From: an uncultured Oscillibacter sp.
GTDB lineage: Bacteria > Bacillota > Clostridia > Oscillospirales > Oscillospiraceae
Length of the DNA: 64,000 bases
Direction of reading: 5' to 3'
NCBI RefSeq assembly: GCF_900546705.1
Contig: NZ_URDP01000002.1
Coordinates: forward strand, 33,807-97,806
The notes under the pieces are model-generated. The model was not told the DNA's origin, did no database searches, and was given only the letters and a program-made list of their open reading frames with translations. Made by a program: the position numbers and the translations under genes. Below are positions 47,931 through 56,846 of the stretch, piece after piece. Within the stretch, counting starts at the first letter, position 1; each line of letters opens with the position of its first letter.

Positions 47931-47965
47931 GTTTCATCACCGAGATGATTCTATCCAGAGGACAT

Positions 47966-47994
47966 ATTGTACTATTCGTTTTAGGACTATTTGT
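47966..47994 (-). promoter_or_regulatory. xre-comF promoter region with direct-repeat operator
   Basis: Minus-strand TACAAT (47966-47971) with overlapping plus-strand repeats ACTATTCGT (47971-47979) and ACTATTTGT (47986-47994), 15 nt apart. The -35 is weak. Probable binding sites for the XRE protein. Confidence 0.45.
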
Positions 47995-48044
47995 CCAAAC
48001 CAGCAGTTGCCGCTCTGTCCCCATCTGTCCTGACGGTTTCGGGA

Positions 48045-48073
48045 CAAAAAAAGAGACTCCGAAGAGCCTCTTT
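48045..48073 (-). terminator. Terminator after recD2
   Basis: On the minus strand AAAGAGGCTC-TTCG-GAGTCTCTTT (one mismatch) followed by a T-run. Confidence 0.7.
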
Positions 48074-48074
48074 T

Positions 48075-50291
48075 TCATGCTTTTTCTCCGTCGCCGCTGT
48101 GGGCCAGCCGCCACCTCAGGCCGGAGTAGCGCCGCTGCTGGCGGTCGTTTTCCGCCATGGCCCGGATGGCCGCGTCGTCCCCCACCACGATCATCAGCTC
48201 CCGGGCCCGGGTCAGGGCCGTGTACAGCACCCCCCGCACCATCAGTGACGGCGCCGACGGCAGGGCGCACAGCACCACGCACCGGTACTCGCTGCCCTGG
48301 GCCTTGTGGACGGTCTGGGCATAGGCCAGGTCCAGCTCGCTGAGCTGCTCGGCGCCGTAGAGGGCCACCCGGCCGTCGAAGTCCACCGTCAGAAATTCCC
48401 CGGAGGGGTCGATGTCCACGATCTTGCCCACGTCGCCGTTGAACATACCGGTGCCCACGGTGCCGTCGGCCTTCTCCCAGACCACGTCGTAGTTGTTGCG
48501 GGTCTGCATGATCCGGTCCCCCTGGCGGAACAGCCGCTCCCCCCACTGGATTTCCGGGCGGTCGGGGCCGGGGGGATTGAGGGATTGCTGGAGGCTGCGG
48601 TTGAGGCGGATGGTGCCCGCCGCCCCCTTGCGGGTGGGGCTGAGCACCTGGATCTGGTCGGCAGGGATGCCCATTTTCTCCGGCAGCCGGTGCTCCACCA
48701 GCTCCACCACCGTCTTTACCGCCCGGTCGGCGTCCCGGCGGCACAAAAAGAAGAAGTCCCCCTGGTCGTTCTGGAGCCGGGGCGGCTGGCCCAGGTTCAC
48801 CGCGTGGGCATTGCGGATGATGGCGGACTCCGATGCCTGGCGGAACACCTCCCGCAAAAACACCGTTTCCACCCGGCCGCTGCGGATCAGGTCGGAGAAC
48901 ACGTTCCCGGCCCCCACGGAGGGCAGCTGGTCCGCGTCCCCTACCAGAATGAGCCGGGTGCCGGGCCGCAGGGCCCGCAGCAGCGCGGCAAAGAGGCTCA
49001 CGTCCACCATGCTCATCTCGTCCACGATGACGGCGTCGGCCTCCAGGGGGTCCTGCTCCGTTTTCTGGAACGTGAGCTGATGGGTGGCCTCGTTCCAGCT
49101 CATACCCAGAAGCCGGTGGACGGTCTGGGCCTCCATGCCCGTCAGCTCGCTCATGCGCTTGGCGGCACGGCCCGTGGGCGCCGCCAGCTGGATGGTGTAC
49201 CCCATCTTCAAAAGCAGCGCCACGATGCCCCGGACGGTGGTGGTCTTGCCGGTGCCGGGCCCGCCGGTGAGGATCAGCACGCCCTCCCGGGCGGCCAGCT
49301 CCACCGCCTGGCGCTGCTGGGGCGCGTAGGTGATGCCCTGCTGGCGCTGGATCTCGTCGATGACCCGTCCCGCCTGGCCGGAGCGGTCGGCGTCAGCGGA
49401 GAGCAGGGCGCAAAGGCGCATACAGGCGGAGCTCTCCGCCTCCCACAGCCGTCGAAGGTAGCACGCCTCCACATTGGCCACCCGCTGGCAGATCACCTCC
49501 CGGCGCTCCGTCAGGGCGTCCAGGGCCTGCTCCACCAGCTCGCTGCCGCAGTCCAGAAGCTGGCTTGTGGCGGCCACCAGCTTGTCCCGGGGCAAAAACA
49601 CGTGGCCGTTATTTTCGTTGTGGCTGAGTTCGAACAGCACCGCCGCCTGGAGCCGCTGGCTGCTGTCGGCGGCAAGCCCCATGCCCATGGCCATCTCGTC
49701 AGCCAGGGAGAACTCCACGCCGCAGCCGTCGGCGCTGAGGAGGTACGGGTTGGCGCGGATCATCTCCAGCGCCGCGTCCCCGTACCGCTCCCGCAGTTCC
49801 ACGGCCAGCACCGGGGGCAGCTGGTAGCGGGCCAGGAACTCCATGAGCCGCCGTAATCCCATGTGGCGGCGGAAGCTGGCGGCGATCTCCTGGGCCTTCT
49901 TCTCCGTCACGCCCTTGATGAGGCTCAGCCGCCGGGGTTCCGTCTCCAGCACGTCCAGCGTCTCGGGGCCGAACCGGTCCACGATGCGCCGGGCGGTGGC
50001 GGGCCCCACGCCCTTGATGACGCCGGAGGAGAGGTAGCTGAAAATCTCCTCCTCGTCCTCCGGCAGTGCCCGCTCCAGCTCCACAGCCCGCAGCTGCTCC
50101 CCGTGCTGGGGGTGCTGCTCCATGACGCCGGAGACCGTCAGGTGCTCGCCGGGCGCCACGCAGGGGATGCAGCCCACCACCGTGACCACCTCGCCCTCCT
50201 CCGTCAGGAGGCGCAAAACCGTATAGCCGTTCTCCGGATTTTGAAAAATAACGCTATGTACGGTACCGTCGTAGGTGGTCAGCTCTTCCAT
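48075..50291 (-). CDS. recD2: ATP-dependent RecD2-like DNA helicase (738 aa)
   Basis: SF1B 5'-3' helicase outside RecBC, involved in replication and repair. N-terminal OB-like region (about 1-75), helix-hairpin-helix repeats (VIKGVGPATARRIVDRFG, LSLIKGVTEKKAQEIAASF), Walker A LTGGPGTGKTTTVRG, motif II VIVDEMSMVD, QLPSVGAGNV (motif III) and the C-terminal AQTVHKAQGSEYRCVVL...YTALTRARELMIVVG (motifs V-VI). Length fits YrrC/RecD2. Follows the 107-aa gene by 21 nt. Confidence 0.95.
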   Translation of the reverse strand: MEELTTYDGTVHSVIFQNPENGYTVLRLLTEEGEVVTVVGCIPCVAPGEHLTVSGVMEQHPQHGEQLRAVELERALPEDEEEIFSYLSSGVIKGVGPATARRIVDRFGPETLDVLETEPRRLSLIKGVTEKKAQEIAASFRRHMGLRRLMEFLARYQLPPVLAVELRERYGDAALEMIRANPYLLSADGCGVEFSLADEMAMGMGLAADSSQRLQAAVLFELSHNENNGHVFLPRDKLVAATSQLLDCGSELVEQALDALTERREVICQRVANVEACYLRRLWEAESSACMRLCALLSADADRSGQAGRVIDEIQRQQGITYAPQQRQAVELAAREGVLILTGGPGTGKTTTVRGIVALLLKMGYTIQLAAPTGRAAKRMSELTGMEAQTVHRLLGMSWNEATHQLTFQKTEQDPLEADAVIVDEMSMVDVSLFAALLRALRPGTRLILVGDADQLPSVGAGNVFSDLIRSGRVETVFLREVFRQASESAIIRNAHAVNLGQPPRLQNDQGDFFFLCRRDADRAVKTVVELVEHRLPEKMGIPADQIQVLSPTRKGAAGTIRLNRSLQQSLNPPGPDRPEIQWGERLFRQGDRIMQTRNNYDVVWEKADGTVGTGMFNGDVGKIVDIDPSGEFLTVDFDGRVALYGAEQLSELDLAYAQTVHKAQGSEYRCVVLCALPSAPSLMVRGVLYTALTRARELMIVVGDDAAIRAMAENDRQQRRYSGLRWRLAHSGDGEKA

Positions 50292-50312
50292 GGTTCTCCC
50301 TCTTGTCTTTTG

Positions 50313-50636
50313 TTATTCTACCTGCAGGCACTTCCCCTCCGCCAGGGCGATGTTCTCCGACCGCCCGGCCAGGTACCCGGCCAGGGACCGGGCTTCGTCG
50401 CTCATGCCGCAGTCGGCCAGGACAATCCGGGCCCCGGGCAGCCGGTGGCAAAGACGCCGGAGCTCCCGCACGTCGGCCTCCATGGCCAACGCCTCCCCCC
50501 GCAGGGGCAGCACCAGCAAAAGGCCGGGCACCGTGGGCCGCCCGGCGTGCAGCAGCGCCCCGGCCACCAGCCACACCACCGTGGTCACGCCCACGGCGGA
50601 GAAAAAGGCGATGCATCCATCTTGCAGCAATACCAT
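50313..50636 (-). CDS. Hypothetical membrane-anchored protein (107 aa)
   Basis: One N-terminal hydrophobic segment (about 8-32) followed by a soluble region rich in Leu/Arg/Glu (EADVRELRRLCHRLPGARIVLADCGMSDEARSLAGYLAG). GAGGTG lies 7 nt before the ATG. It sits between ybeY and recD2 in the operon, where Bacillus has other genes. Function unknown. Confidence 0.65.
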   Translation of the reverse strand: MVLLQDGCIAFFSAVGVTTVVWLVAGALLHAGRPTVPGLLLVLPLRGEALAMEADVRELRRLCHRLPGARIVLADCGMSDEARSLAGYLAGRSENIALAEGKCLQVE

Positions 50637-50680
50637 CCCAAATCACCTCGGGATAGTCTATGCGGCGGGGTCGTCCGCCG

Positions 50681-51181
50681 TCAATCTCCCTCCCGGGTGA
50701 TGCCAAGTTCGGCCAAAATGGCCTCCTCCCTCGTGCGCATCTGCCGTTTCTGGGGCCCCTCGTCCAGATGGTCGTAGCCCAGCAGGTGCAGCACGGAGTG
50801 GACCACCAGGTAGGCAAGCTCCCGGCGGTTGGAGTGGCCGTACTCCTTGGCCTGGGCCGTCACATGCTCCCAGGAGATCACCATGTCCCCCAGAGGCACC
50901 AGGCCCGTGCCGGGGTCGGCGTCCTCCGCCTTTGGCAGCTGCCCCGGCGTCAGGTCGAATTCCGGGAAGCTCAGCACGTCCGTAGCCCGGTCCACATCCC
51001 GCATGTCCAGATTCACCTGGTGGATGTTCTCGTCGTCGGTGATGAGCACGTCCACCTCGCAGGGAAAGTCCACCCCCTCCGCCGAAAGCGCCGTGCGGAT
51101 GACCTTGCGGATAAAGGCCCGCCGGTCCTCGCTGATGCCGGGCACGTCCGCCGTCACGGGGATATAATGCCGCTTTGCCAT
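50681..51181 (-). CDS. ybeY: Endoribonuclease YbeY (166 aa)
   Basis: Zinc-dependent RNase for 16S rRNA 3' maturation and ribosome quality control. HSVLHLLGYDH gives the H-x3-H-x5-H zinc motif, with the preceding LAYLVV helix; NLDMRDVDRATDVLSFPEFD is the other signature. Directly follows phoH with 1 nt between the frames, the conserved phoH-ybeY pairing. Confidence 0.95.
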   Translation of the reverse strand: MAKRHYIPVTADVPGISEDRRAFIRKVIRTALSAEGVDFPCEVDVLITDDENIHQVNLDMRDVDRATDVLSFPEFDLTPGQLPKAEDADPGTGLVPLGDMVISWEHVTAQAKEYGHSNRRELAYLVVHSVLHLLGYDHLDEGPQKRQMRTREEAILAELGITREGD

Positions 51182-51182
51182 G

Positions 51183-52193
51183 TCACTTCCTGCCTTTCCC
51201 GCCGCTTTTGGCGTCCTCGTACCGCTCGTAGGCCTCCACGATCCGCTGCACCATCACATGGCGCACCACGTCCGCGTTGGTCAGCTGACAGATGCCGATG
51301 CCCTCTACGTTCCGCAGCACCCGCATGGCCTCCTTGAGGCCGGAGGCCTTGCCGTCTGGCAGGTCGATCTGGGTCACGTCGCCGGTGATGACGATCTTGG
51401 ACCCGAAGCCAAGGCGAGTCAGGAACATCTTCATCTGCTCCCGGGAGGTGTTTTGTGCCTCGTCCAGGATGATGAAGCTGTCGTCCAGGGTACGGCCCCG
51501 CATGTAGGCCAGGGGCGCCACCTCAATGTTGCCCCGCTCCAGGTACTTCTGGTACGTCTCCGCCCCCAGCATGTCAAAGAGGGCATCGTAGAGGGGCCGC
51601 AGGTACGGGTCCACCTTGCTCTGCAGGTCGCCGGGCAGAAAGCCCAGCCGCTCCCCCGCCTCCACCGCCGGGCGGGTGAGGATGATGCGGTTGACCTGCT
51701 TGTCCCGGAATGCCTGGACGGCGGCGGCCACGGCAAGGTACGTCTTGCCGGTGCCCGCCGGGCCCACGCCGATGGTGACGGTGTTGTGGAGGACGGAGGC
51801 GATATACTCCTTTTGTCCGATGGTCTTGGGCTTGATGGGCCGGCCCTTGGCGGAGATGCACAGCACGTCGCCGGTCAGCTCCGCCACCTGGGACTCCTTG
51901 CCCGCGCGCACCAACGAGATCACATACCGCACGTTCTGCTCGCCGATGGTCTCCCCCCGGGAGGAGAGGGTCAGCAGCGCCTGGATGGCCTTGACGGCAA
52001 GATACACGTTCTCTGCCTCGCCCTCCACCCGCAGCTCCCCGTCCCGGTTGACCACGGTGACGGAAAACTCCTGCTCCAAAAGGCGGATGTTGGCGTCGAA
52101 GGACCCGAAAATGTTCACGGCCTGTTCCAGCCGTTCAATGCTGATTCGCTGTTCCAATGGTTCCATCACTCCTATCGCTTTGCCGGACGTCAT
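51183..52193 (-). CDS. phoH: PhoH-like ATPase (336 aa)
   Basis: P-loop NTPase with an N-terminal KH-like region (about 20-75) and the PhoH core: IGPAGTGKTYLAVA (Walker A), ILTRPAVEAGERLGFLPGDLQSKVDPYLRPLYDAL, and FIILDEAQNT (Walker B). Thought to act as RNA helicase or ATPase partner of YbeY in RNA handling. Its ATG overlaps the yqfD stop (ATGA); an ATG nine codons later, closer to AGGAG, is an alternative. Confidence 0.95.
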   Translation of the reverse strand: MTSGKAIGVMEPLEQRISIERLEQAVNIFGSFDANIRLLEQEFSVTVVNRDGELRVEGEAENVYLAVKAIQALLTLSSRGETIGEQNVRYVISLVRAGKESQVAELTGDVLCISAKGRPIKPKTIGQKEYIASVLHNTVTIGVGPAGTGKTYLAVAAAVQAFRDKQVNRIILTRPAVEAGERLGFLPGDLQSKVDPYLRPLYDALFDMLGAETYQKYLERGNIEVAPLAYMRGRTLDDSFIILDEAQNTSREQMKMFLTRLGFGSKIVITGDVTQIDLPDGKASGLKEAMRVLRNVEGIGICQLTNADVVRHVMVQRIVEAYERYEDAKSGGKGRK

Positions 52194-53386
52194 TGGTCCG
52201 GATGATCCTGATAGATGGGCACCGTCTTTCCGATCTGCTCCTCACACTCCGCCCGCAGCGTCACCGCCAGGCTGCCGTCCCGGATCTGGGACGAGCACAG
52301 CACGGAGCGTACCTGCCCGTAGGGGTCCACCAGCGTGTGGAGGTACGCCTCCAGCAGCGCCCCGCCGGCGTCCTCAGCCGCCTGGGGGTCCACCGCCGCC
52401 GTCTCGGTCTCGTAAAAGCAATACCGCTCCGTCACCACGGTCACCGGCAGGGGAAGGCCAAACAGGGAAAGTGGGTGTCTGGTGGTTATTTTATCATATT
52501 TGCGCCCCTCGATGCTACTGTTTGAAAAGAATTTTACCCGATGGGTGCCCAGCACCAGCGTCAGCCCCAGTTTTTCCTCCCCGGTGTAGCGCTTGACCGG
52601 GGCCGTCAGGGGCATGCGGGTGGAGATGGTGTACCAGGTGCGCGCCTGCACCGTACCCATGCCCGCCAGCAGACGGGCCCCCACGGTCTCCGTATCCTCC
52701 ACGCCGGAGATGAGCAGCTGCCCTCTCTCCACCGATGTGCCCGGCAGCACGCACTTGACCCCGTCCAGGGCCTGCACCTGCTGCACCAGCCCCGCCCGCC
52801 GGGCCACCACGTTGGTGGGCTGGCGCTCATCCACCATCTCTGGGGCCATGACCCGTTCCCGCACCTGCACATAGGCCCGGCAGCCGGACACATTCACCGT
52901 CATCCAGCTCAGCTCCGGGATCTCCAGCAGCACGTGGTTTCGGATGTCCTCCGCGTCCAGGGAGAAGCCGAAAGTGCCGATGCCCACGCCGTTTTTCTCC
53001 AGCGCCCGTAAGATCTCCTCCTCCGTGACGGTCTCGTTGCCCTCCACGGTGAAGTCCCAGATGAAAAACGAGCCCACGGACATCCCCGCGGCGCACAGGG
53101 CAAGCCCCGCCAGCAGGGCGTAGCGCTTGCGGAACCGGCCCACAAAATAGGGCACCCCCTCCCGCCGCACTACCGTAATGGTACACGCCAGGCGCTTTGC
53201 CGCCCGGCGCAGCGCGGCGAAGTCCCGGCGGCTGAGGCGGCAGGTGAAGGCCGTCTCGCTCTCCCAGTCCAGATCCCAGAAGGCCAGATTCCGCTCCCCG
53301 CACAGGTTCAAAATCCGCTCGGGGAACGGCGCCTCCACCCGGATCCGCACCTGCCCCCGCAGGCGGTTGACGATCTCACTGAGCAT
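52190..53386 (-). CDS. yqfD: Sporulation protein YqfD (398 aa)
   Basis: Membrane protein needed for sporulation in Bacillus and clostridia. Cytoplasmic N-terminus with FPERILNLCGERNLAFWDLDWESE, one membrane helix (about 88-112), then a large extracytoplasmic part: FTVEGNETVTEEEILRALEKNGVGIGTF, VNVSGCRAYVQVRERV, PTNVVARRAGLVQQVQALDGVKCVLPGTSVERGQLLISGV. Full length. Starts 1 nt after yqfC ends. Confidence 0.94.
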   Translation of the reverse strand: MLSEIVNRLRGQVRIRVEAPFPERILNLCGERNLAFWDLDWESETAFTCRLSRRDFAALRRAAKRLACTITVVRREGVPYFVGRFRKRYALLAGLALCAAGMSVGSFFIWDFTVEGNETVTEEEILRALEKNGVGIGTFGFSLDAEDIRNHVLLEIPELSWMTVNVSGCRAYVQVRERVMAPEMVDERQPTNVVARRAGLVQQVQALDGVKCVLPGTSVERGQLLISGVEDTETVGARLLAGMGTVQARTWYTISTRMPLTAPVKRYTGEEKLGLTLVLGTHRVKFFSNSSIEGRKYDKITTRHPLSLFGLPLPVTVVTERYCFYETETAAVDPQAAEDAGGALLEAYLHTLVDPYGQVRSVLCSSQIRDGSLAVTLRAECEEQIGKTVPIYQDHPDQ

Positions 53387-53674
53387 CTATCTCACCCACT
53401 CCAAAGCGTCGATGCGGCCGCCCAGCCGCAGCTCCTCCGCCGTCATGGCCGTCAGCGCCAGGTTCCCGCCCCGGACCCGCAGCACGCCGCCGGGGGTGTT
53501 GATGTCGATCTGGGTCTCGCTGTAGGACAAAATGCCCGTGTGCCGCTCCAGATACAGCTGGCGGCTGCCTACCATCTCCAGATGGGGCAGCCCCGCAATC
53601 ACGTCCGCCGGCAGGTCGAAAAGCTCCGCCACGGACCCCAGTACGCTGCCCCGCTCTTTTCGGTTCCGCTCCAT
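53387..53674 (-). CDS. yqfC: Sporulation protein YqfC (YabP/YqfC family, 95 aa)
   Basis: Small sporulation protein of the mother-cell program. LFDLPADVIAGLPHLEMVGSRQLYLERHTGILSYSETQIDINTPGGVLRVRG is the family pattern (a beta-rich fold shared with YabP). The ATG at 53674 is set by GAGGTGAGTGCA; the longer upstream reading is rejected. First gene of yqfC-yqfD-phoH-ybeY. Confidence 0.93.
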   Translation of the reverse strand: MERNRKERGSVLGSVAELFDLPADVIAGLPHLEMVGSRQLYLERHTGILSYSETQIDINTPGGVLRVRGGNLALTAMTAEELRLGGRIDALEWVR

Positions 53675-53693
53675 TGCACTCACCTCACGTCCC

Positions 53694-53721
53694 ACTGTAT
53701 GCAACCGGCCCGTCCCACTTG
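53694..53721 (-). promoter_or_regulatory. Possible sigma-E promoter of yqfC
   Basis: Minus-strand CATACAGT (53694-53701) matches the sigma-E -10 (CATACAnT); the -35 region GCAAGT at 14 nt is poor. Position relative to the start codon is right. Confidence 0.4.
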
Positions 53722-53772
53722 CCTGGGGCATGGAGCGGCCGGGGCGGGCATATCCATACAGGGGTGATGTGT

Positions 53773-54693
53773 ATGAAAATCCGATGGAGGCGCCTTGGCT
53801 GCCTGCTGGTACTGGGGACGCTGGTGTGGTTCCTGGCGGACGCCCAGGCGGTCCGGCAGCGGGCCGTGGAGGCCCTGGCGCTGTGCGTCACGTCCGTGAT
53901 CCCGGCCCTCTTCCCGTTTCTGGTGGTCTCGTCCCTGCTTTTGAAGCTGGGGTTCGGCGAGGCTCTCTCCCCCTGGCTGGCGGGGCTCATGGAGCCGCTG
54001 TTCCGGGTGAGCGGTGCCGGGGGCGCGGCGCTGGTGCTGGGCCTTGCGGGGGGCTATCCGGTGGGCGCCGGGACGGCGGCGGAGCTGTATACTTCCGGCG
54101 CACTGAGCCGGGAGGAGGCGGAGCGGCTGCTGACCTTTGTCAACAACTCCAGTCCCGTCTTTTTAATCAGCGTACTGGGTGCGGGGGTGTTCGGCTCCGT
54201 GCGGACGGGGGTGTGGCTGTGGCTCATCCATGTCCTGGCCGCCCTTTTGACGGGGCTGTGCTTCCGGGGGCGGGGCGTCTCCTTCGGGCACCAGCGCATG
54301 ACAAGGAAAACAGCTTCACATGCAGTCTCCTTCCCCACCGCCCTGGTGCGCTCCGTCCGGGACAGCCTCCAGGCCATGGGGTCCGTGTGCGCCTTCGTGG
54401 TGTTCTTCTACGTGCTCTCCCATCCCCTGGCGGACCTGGGGGGACGGCTGGGAGCCGCGGCGGTGGGCGCAACGGAGCTCTTTTCCCTGACGCCGCTGGT
54501 GACGCCGGACGCCGCCGGGTTTGTCCTGGCCGCAGCTGCGGCAGGCTGGGGGGGACTGTCCGTGCTGTGTCAGACGGCGGCGGTGGTGGAGCCCAGCGGC
54601 CTGCGGATGCGCCGGGCCGTGGCGGGAAAGGCCGTCCACGGACTGCTCTCGGGGCTGCTGGCGGCGGCCCTGGCCGGGTACGTACTGGCATAG
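53773..54693 (+). CDS. ylbJ: Sporulation integral membrane protein YlbJ (306 aa)
   Basis: Nucleoside-recognition (Gate) family membrane protein of about 8 helices, needed for spore cortex in Bacillus. VIPALFPFLVVSSLLLKLG, the LVLGLAGGYPVGAGTAAELYTSGALSREEAERLLTFVNNSSPVFLISVLGAG block and VFFYVLSHPLADLG fit. AGGGGTG lies 6 nt before the ATG at 53773, with another ATG two codons upstream. Divergent from yqfC across 98 bp. Confidence 0.9.
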   Translation: MKIRWRRLGCLLVLGTLVWFLADAQAVRQRAVEALALCVTSVIPALFPFLVVSSLLLKLGFGEALSPWLAGLMEPLFRVSGAGGAALVLGLAGGYPVGAGTAAELYTSGALSREEAERLLTFVNNSSPVFLISVLGAGVFGSVRTGVWLWLIHVLAALLTGLCFRGRGVSFGHQRMTRKTASHAVSFPTALVRSVRDSLQAMGSVCAFVVFFYVLSHPLADLGGRLGAAAVGATELFSLTPLVTPDAAGFVLAAAAAGWGGLSVLCQTAAVVEPSGLRMRRAVAGKAVHGLLSGLLAAALAGYVLA

Positions 54694-54735
54694 CAATACC
54701 CTCCGCCGCCGGAATCCGACAACGGAGGGTATTGC
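54693..54735. terminator. Hairpin between ylbJ and nupQ
   Basis: GCAATACCCTCCG / CGGAGGGTATTGC, 13-bp stem with a 17-nt loop; no strong T-run. Between convergent genes. Confidence 0.65.
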
Positions 54736-54762
54736 CGCAGCAAAATTCTACAATCTGTATCG

Positions 54763-55704
54763 TTATCGCTGGCCCTTGTCGTAGGGAATGCCCTCGGCCT
54801 TGGGGGCCCGGGACTGCTGGGAGGTGAACGCCAGCACCACCAGGGAGATGATATAGGGCAGCATGTTGTACACGGAGCTGGGCAGGTTCAGCGCCTGGAG
54901 GAAGCCGAAGCCGGAGTACACGTTGCCCAGGGCCCGGAAGAAGCCGAACAGGATGGCCGCCAGGGCAATGCGGGTGGGCTTCCACTGGCCGAAGATCATG
55001 ACGGCCAGGGCCAGAAAGCCGAAGCCCGCCACGCCGTTTTCAAACTTCCACTCGCTGACGCCGGCGGTGATATACACGATGCCGCCAAGGCCGCCCAGAA
55101 CGCCGGAGATCATGACGCCGGCATAGCGCATCTTGTAGACGTTGATGCCCACGCTGTCCGCCGCCTGGGGATGCTCGCCGCAGGCCATGAGCCGCAGTCC
55201 GAAGCGGGTCTTGTACAGCGTCACGTAGGAGATGACCAGCGCCGCCACAGCCATGAGCATGAACCAGTTGAACTCAAAGCTGCCGATGTTCACCAGAAAC
55301 GCCCGCTTGGGCTCGATATACTGGATGGTGGACGAGACGTTGTCCACGCTCTCGGCGGTGTTCATGGCCTTGACGAACACGGTGGCCGCGGCGGTGCCCA
55401 GCAGGTTCATGGCGGTGCCCACCAACGTCTGGTCGGCCTTGAAGTTGATGGCCGCCACCGCCAGCAGCAGCGAGTACAAAAGACCCATGAGCATGCTGGC
55501 CAGAGTCACCAGCAAAATGATGACCGGCGCGGCGGTGTCCGCGGGCAGGAACTTCATCATCAGCGCGCCGCCCAGGGCGCCCAGAACCATGATGCCCTCC
55601 AGGCCGATGTTGATGACGCCGGAGTGCTCGGAGAAGCACCCGCCCAATGCCACCAGCACCAGCACCGAGGCGAAGATCAGGGTGTATTGCACAAGCAGTG
55701 TCAT
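54763..55704 (-). CDS. nupQ: Nucleoside ABC transporter permease (NupQ-type, 313 aa)
   Basis: Second permease of the BMP-type nucleoside importer. About 8-9 helices with LGGCFSEHSGVINIGLEGIMVLGALGGALMM near the N-terminus, GTAMNLLGTAAATVF, and GLRLMACGEHPQAADSVGINVYKMRY, the EAA-like ATPase contact. The ATG overlaps the nupP stop (ATGA). Order nupN-O-P-Q is the Bacillus guanosine-transporter order. Confidence 0.92.
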   Translation of the reverse strand: MTLLVQYTLIFASVLVLVALGGCFSEHSGVINIGLEGIMVLGALGGALMMKFLPADTAAPVIILLVTLASMLMGLLYSLLLAVAAINFKADQTLVGTAMNLLGTAAATVFVKAMNTAESVDNVSSTIQYIEPKRAFLVNIGSFEFNWFMLMAVAALVISYVTLYKTRFGLRLMACGEHPQAADSVGINVYKMRYAGVMISGVLGGLGGIVYITAGVSEWKFENGVAGFGFLALAVMIFGQWKPTRIALAAILFGFFRALGNVYSGFGFLQALNLPSSVYNMLPYIISLVVLAFTSQQSRAPKAEGIPYDKGQR

Positions 55705-56843
55705 TTCGTCTGACCTCCCTTCCCGTCGTCCGTCTTCCGCCGGGCGCGCTTTTCATCCCGGCGGTCCAGCCGCTGGTTGAGGATATACTTGAAAAACAGC
55801 ACGAAGCTGCAAAGGTAGATGATGATGGCGGAGATGAAGTCGGAGATCTGGGCGGAGTACATGGTCTTGTCCACGTAGGCGCCGCCGTTGGTGATGTGCT
55901 GGATGAACAGGGACGAGAGCACGGCGCCGATGGGATGCAGGCACCCCAGGAAGGCGGCGGCAATGCCGTTGAAGCCCATGGCGGGCACAGCGGACTGGGT
56001 GCACTGCCACTGCTCGAAGCCGGTCAAAAACAGCATGGCGGCACCCAGGGCGGCAAGACCCCCGGAAATGGCCATGGTGAGGATCAGGTTGCGCTTTTCC
56101 GCCATGCCGCAGTAGCGGGCGGCGAACTTGTTGCAGCCGGTGGCCTTGAGCTCATAGCCCAGCTTCGTCTTGTCCAGCAGCACCCACACGCCCACAGCCA
56201 GCAGCACCGAAAGGGGGATGGCGATGGTCACATACTGGTTGTTGCTGAAGAGGGACCCCAGCCCCAGGCTGGGCAACAGGGCGCCGGGATTGACGCTGGA
56301 GATGTTCTGGGTGTAGGGGCTGGTGGGCTCCTTCACCCGGGTGAGGATGGTGTTGACCAGGTACAGGCTGATCCAGTTGAGCATGATGCAGGAGATGACC
56401 TCATTGACGTTGCGGTAGGCCTTCAGGATGCCGGACACGGCCCCCAGCACGGCGCCGGCAGCCACAGCCGCCAGCATGCACACATACCAGGGCAGTCCCC
56501 AGGCCAGGGCGCAGTAGAGGCTGGCCCCGGCGCCCACCACGTACTGTCCCGCAGCGCCGATGTTGAAAAGGCCCACCTTGTAGGCAAAGAGCACGGACAA
56601 ACTGCACATGAGCAGCGGCGCGGTCTTGACCAGGGTATTGCCCAGGTACTTGAGCTGGGCGGTGGACCGGGAGTAGGTCATGAAGTTTTTCACAATGGTG
56701 ACAATGGCCTCTCCGGCGCCGCTGGGATTGATGAGCAACAGGGCGATGTAGCCGATCAGCAGGCCCAGCAGGATGCACAGCAGCGACGCCATCAGGGACT
56801 GGACCGTGCCGTTGCGCAGCAGGGAAGTTTTTTCCTTTTTCAT
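55701..56843 (-). CDS. nupP: Nucleoside ABC transporter permease (NupP-type, 380 aa)
   Basis: First permease. Basic N-terminus, then LLCILLGLLIGYIALLLINPSGAGEAI, an LFNIGAAGQYVVGAGASL segment typical of BMP-type permeases and the LGYELKATGCNKFAARYCGM coupling loop. A C-terminal basic tail of about 30 residues (RRDEKRARRKTDDGKG) follows the last helix. AAAGGGGGCG precedes the ATG; 3 nt after nupO. Confidence 0.92.
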   Translation of the reverse strand: MKKEKTSLLRNGTVQSLMASLLCILLGLLIGYIALLLINPSGAGEAIVTIVKNFMTYSRSTAQLKYLGNTLVKTAPLLMCSLSVLFAYKVGLFNIGAAGQYVVGAGASLYCALAWGLPWYVCMLAAVAAGAVLGAVSGILKAYRNVNEVISCIMLNWISLYLVNTILTRVKEPTSPYTQNISSVNPGALLPSLGLGSLFSNNQYVTIAIPLSVLLAVGVWVLLDKTKLGYELKATGCNKFAARYCGMAEKRNLILTMAISGGLAALGAAMLFLTGFEQWQCTQSAVPAMGFNGIAAAFLGCLHPIGAVLSSLFIQHITNGGAYVDKTMYSAQISDFISAIIIYLCSFVLFFKYILNQRLDRRDEKRARRKTDDGKGGQTK

Positions 56844-56846
56844 CGC

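Noticed and set aside
47710..48744. N-terminal extension of comF across the xre gene and into recD2
   Set aside because: The ComF family start, the ribosome site and the ATGA overlap place the start at 47709; the upstream text is low-complexity.
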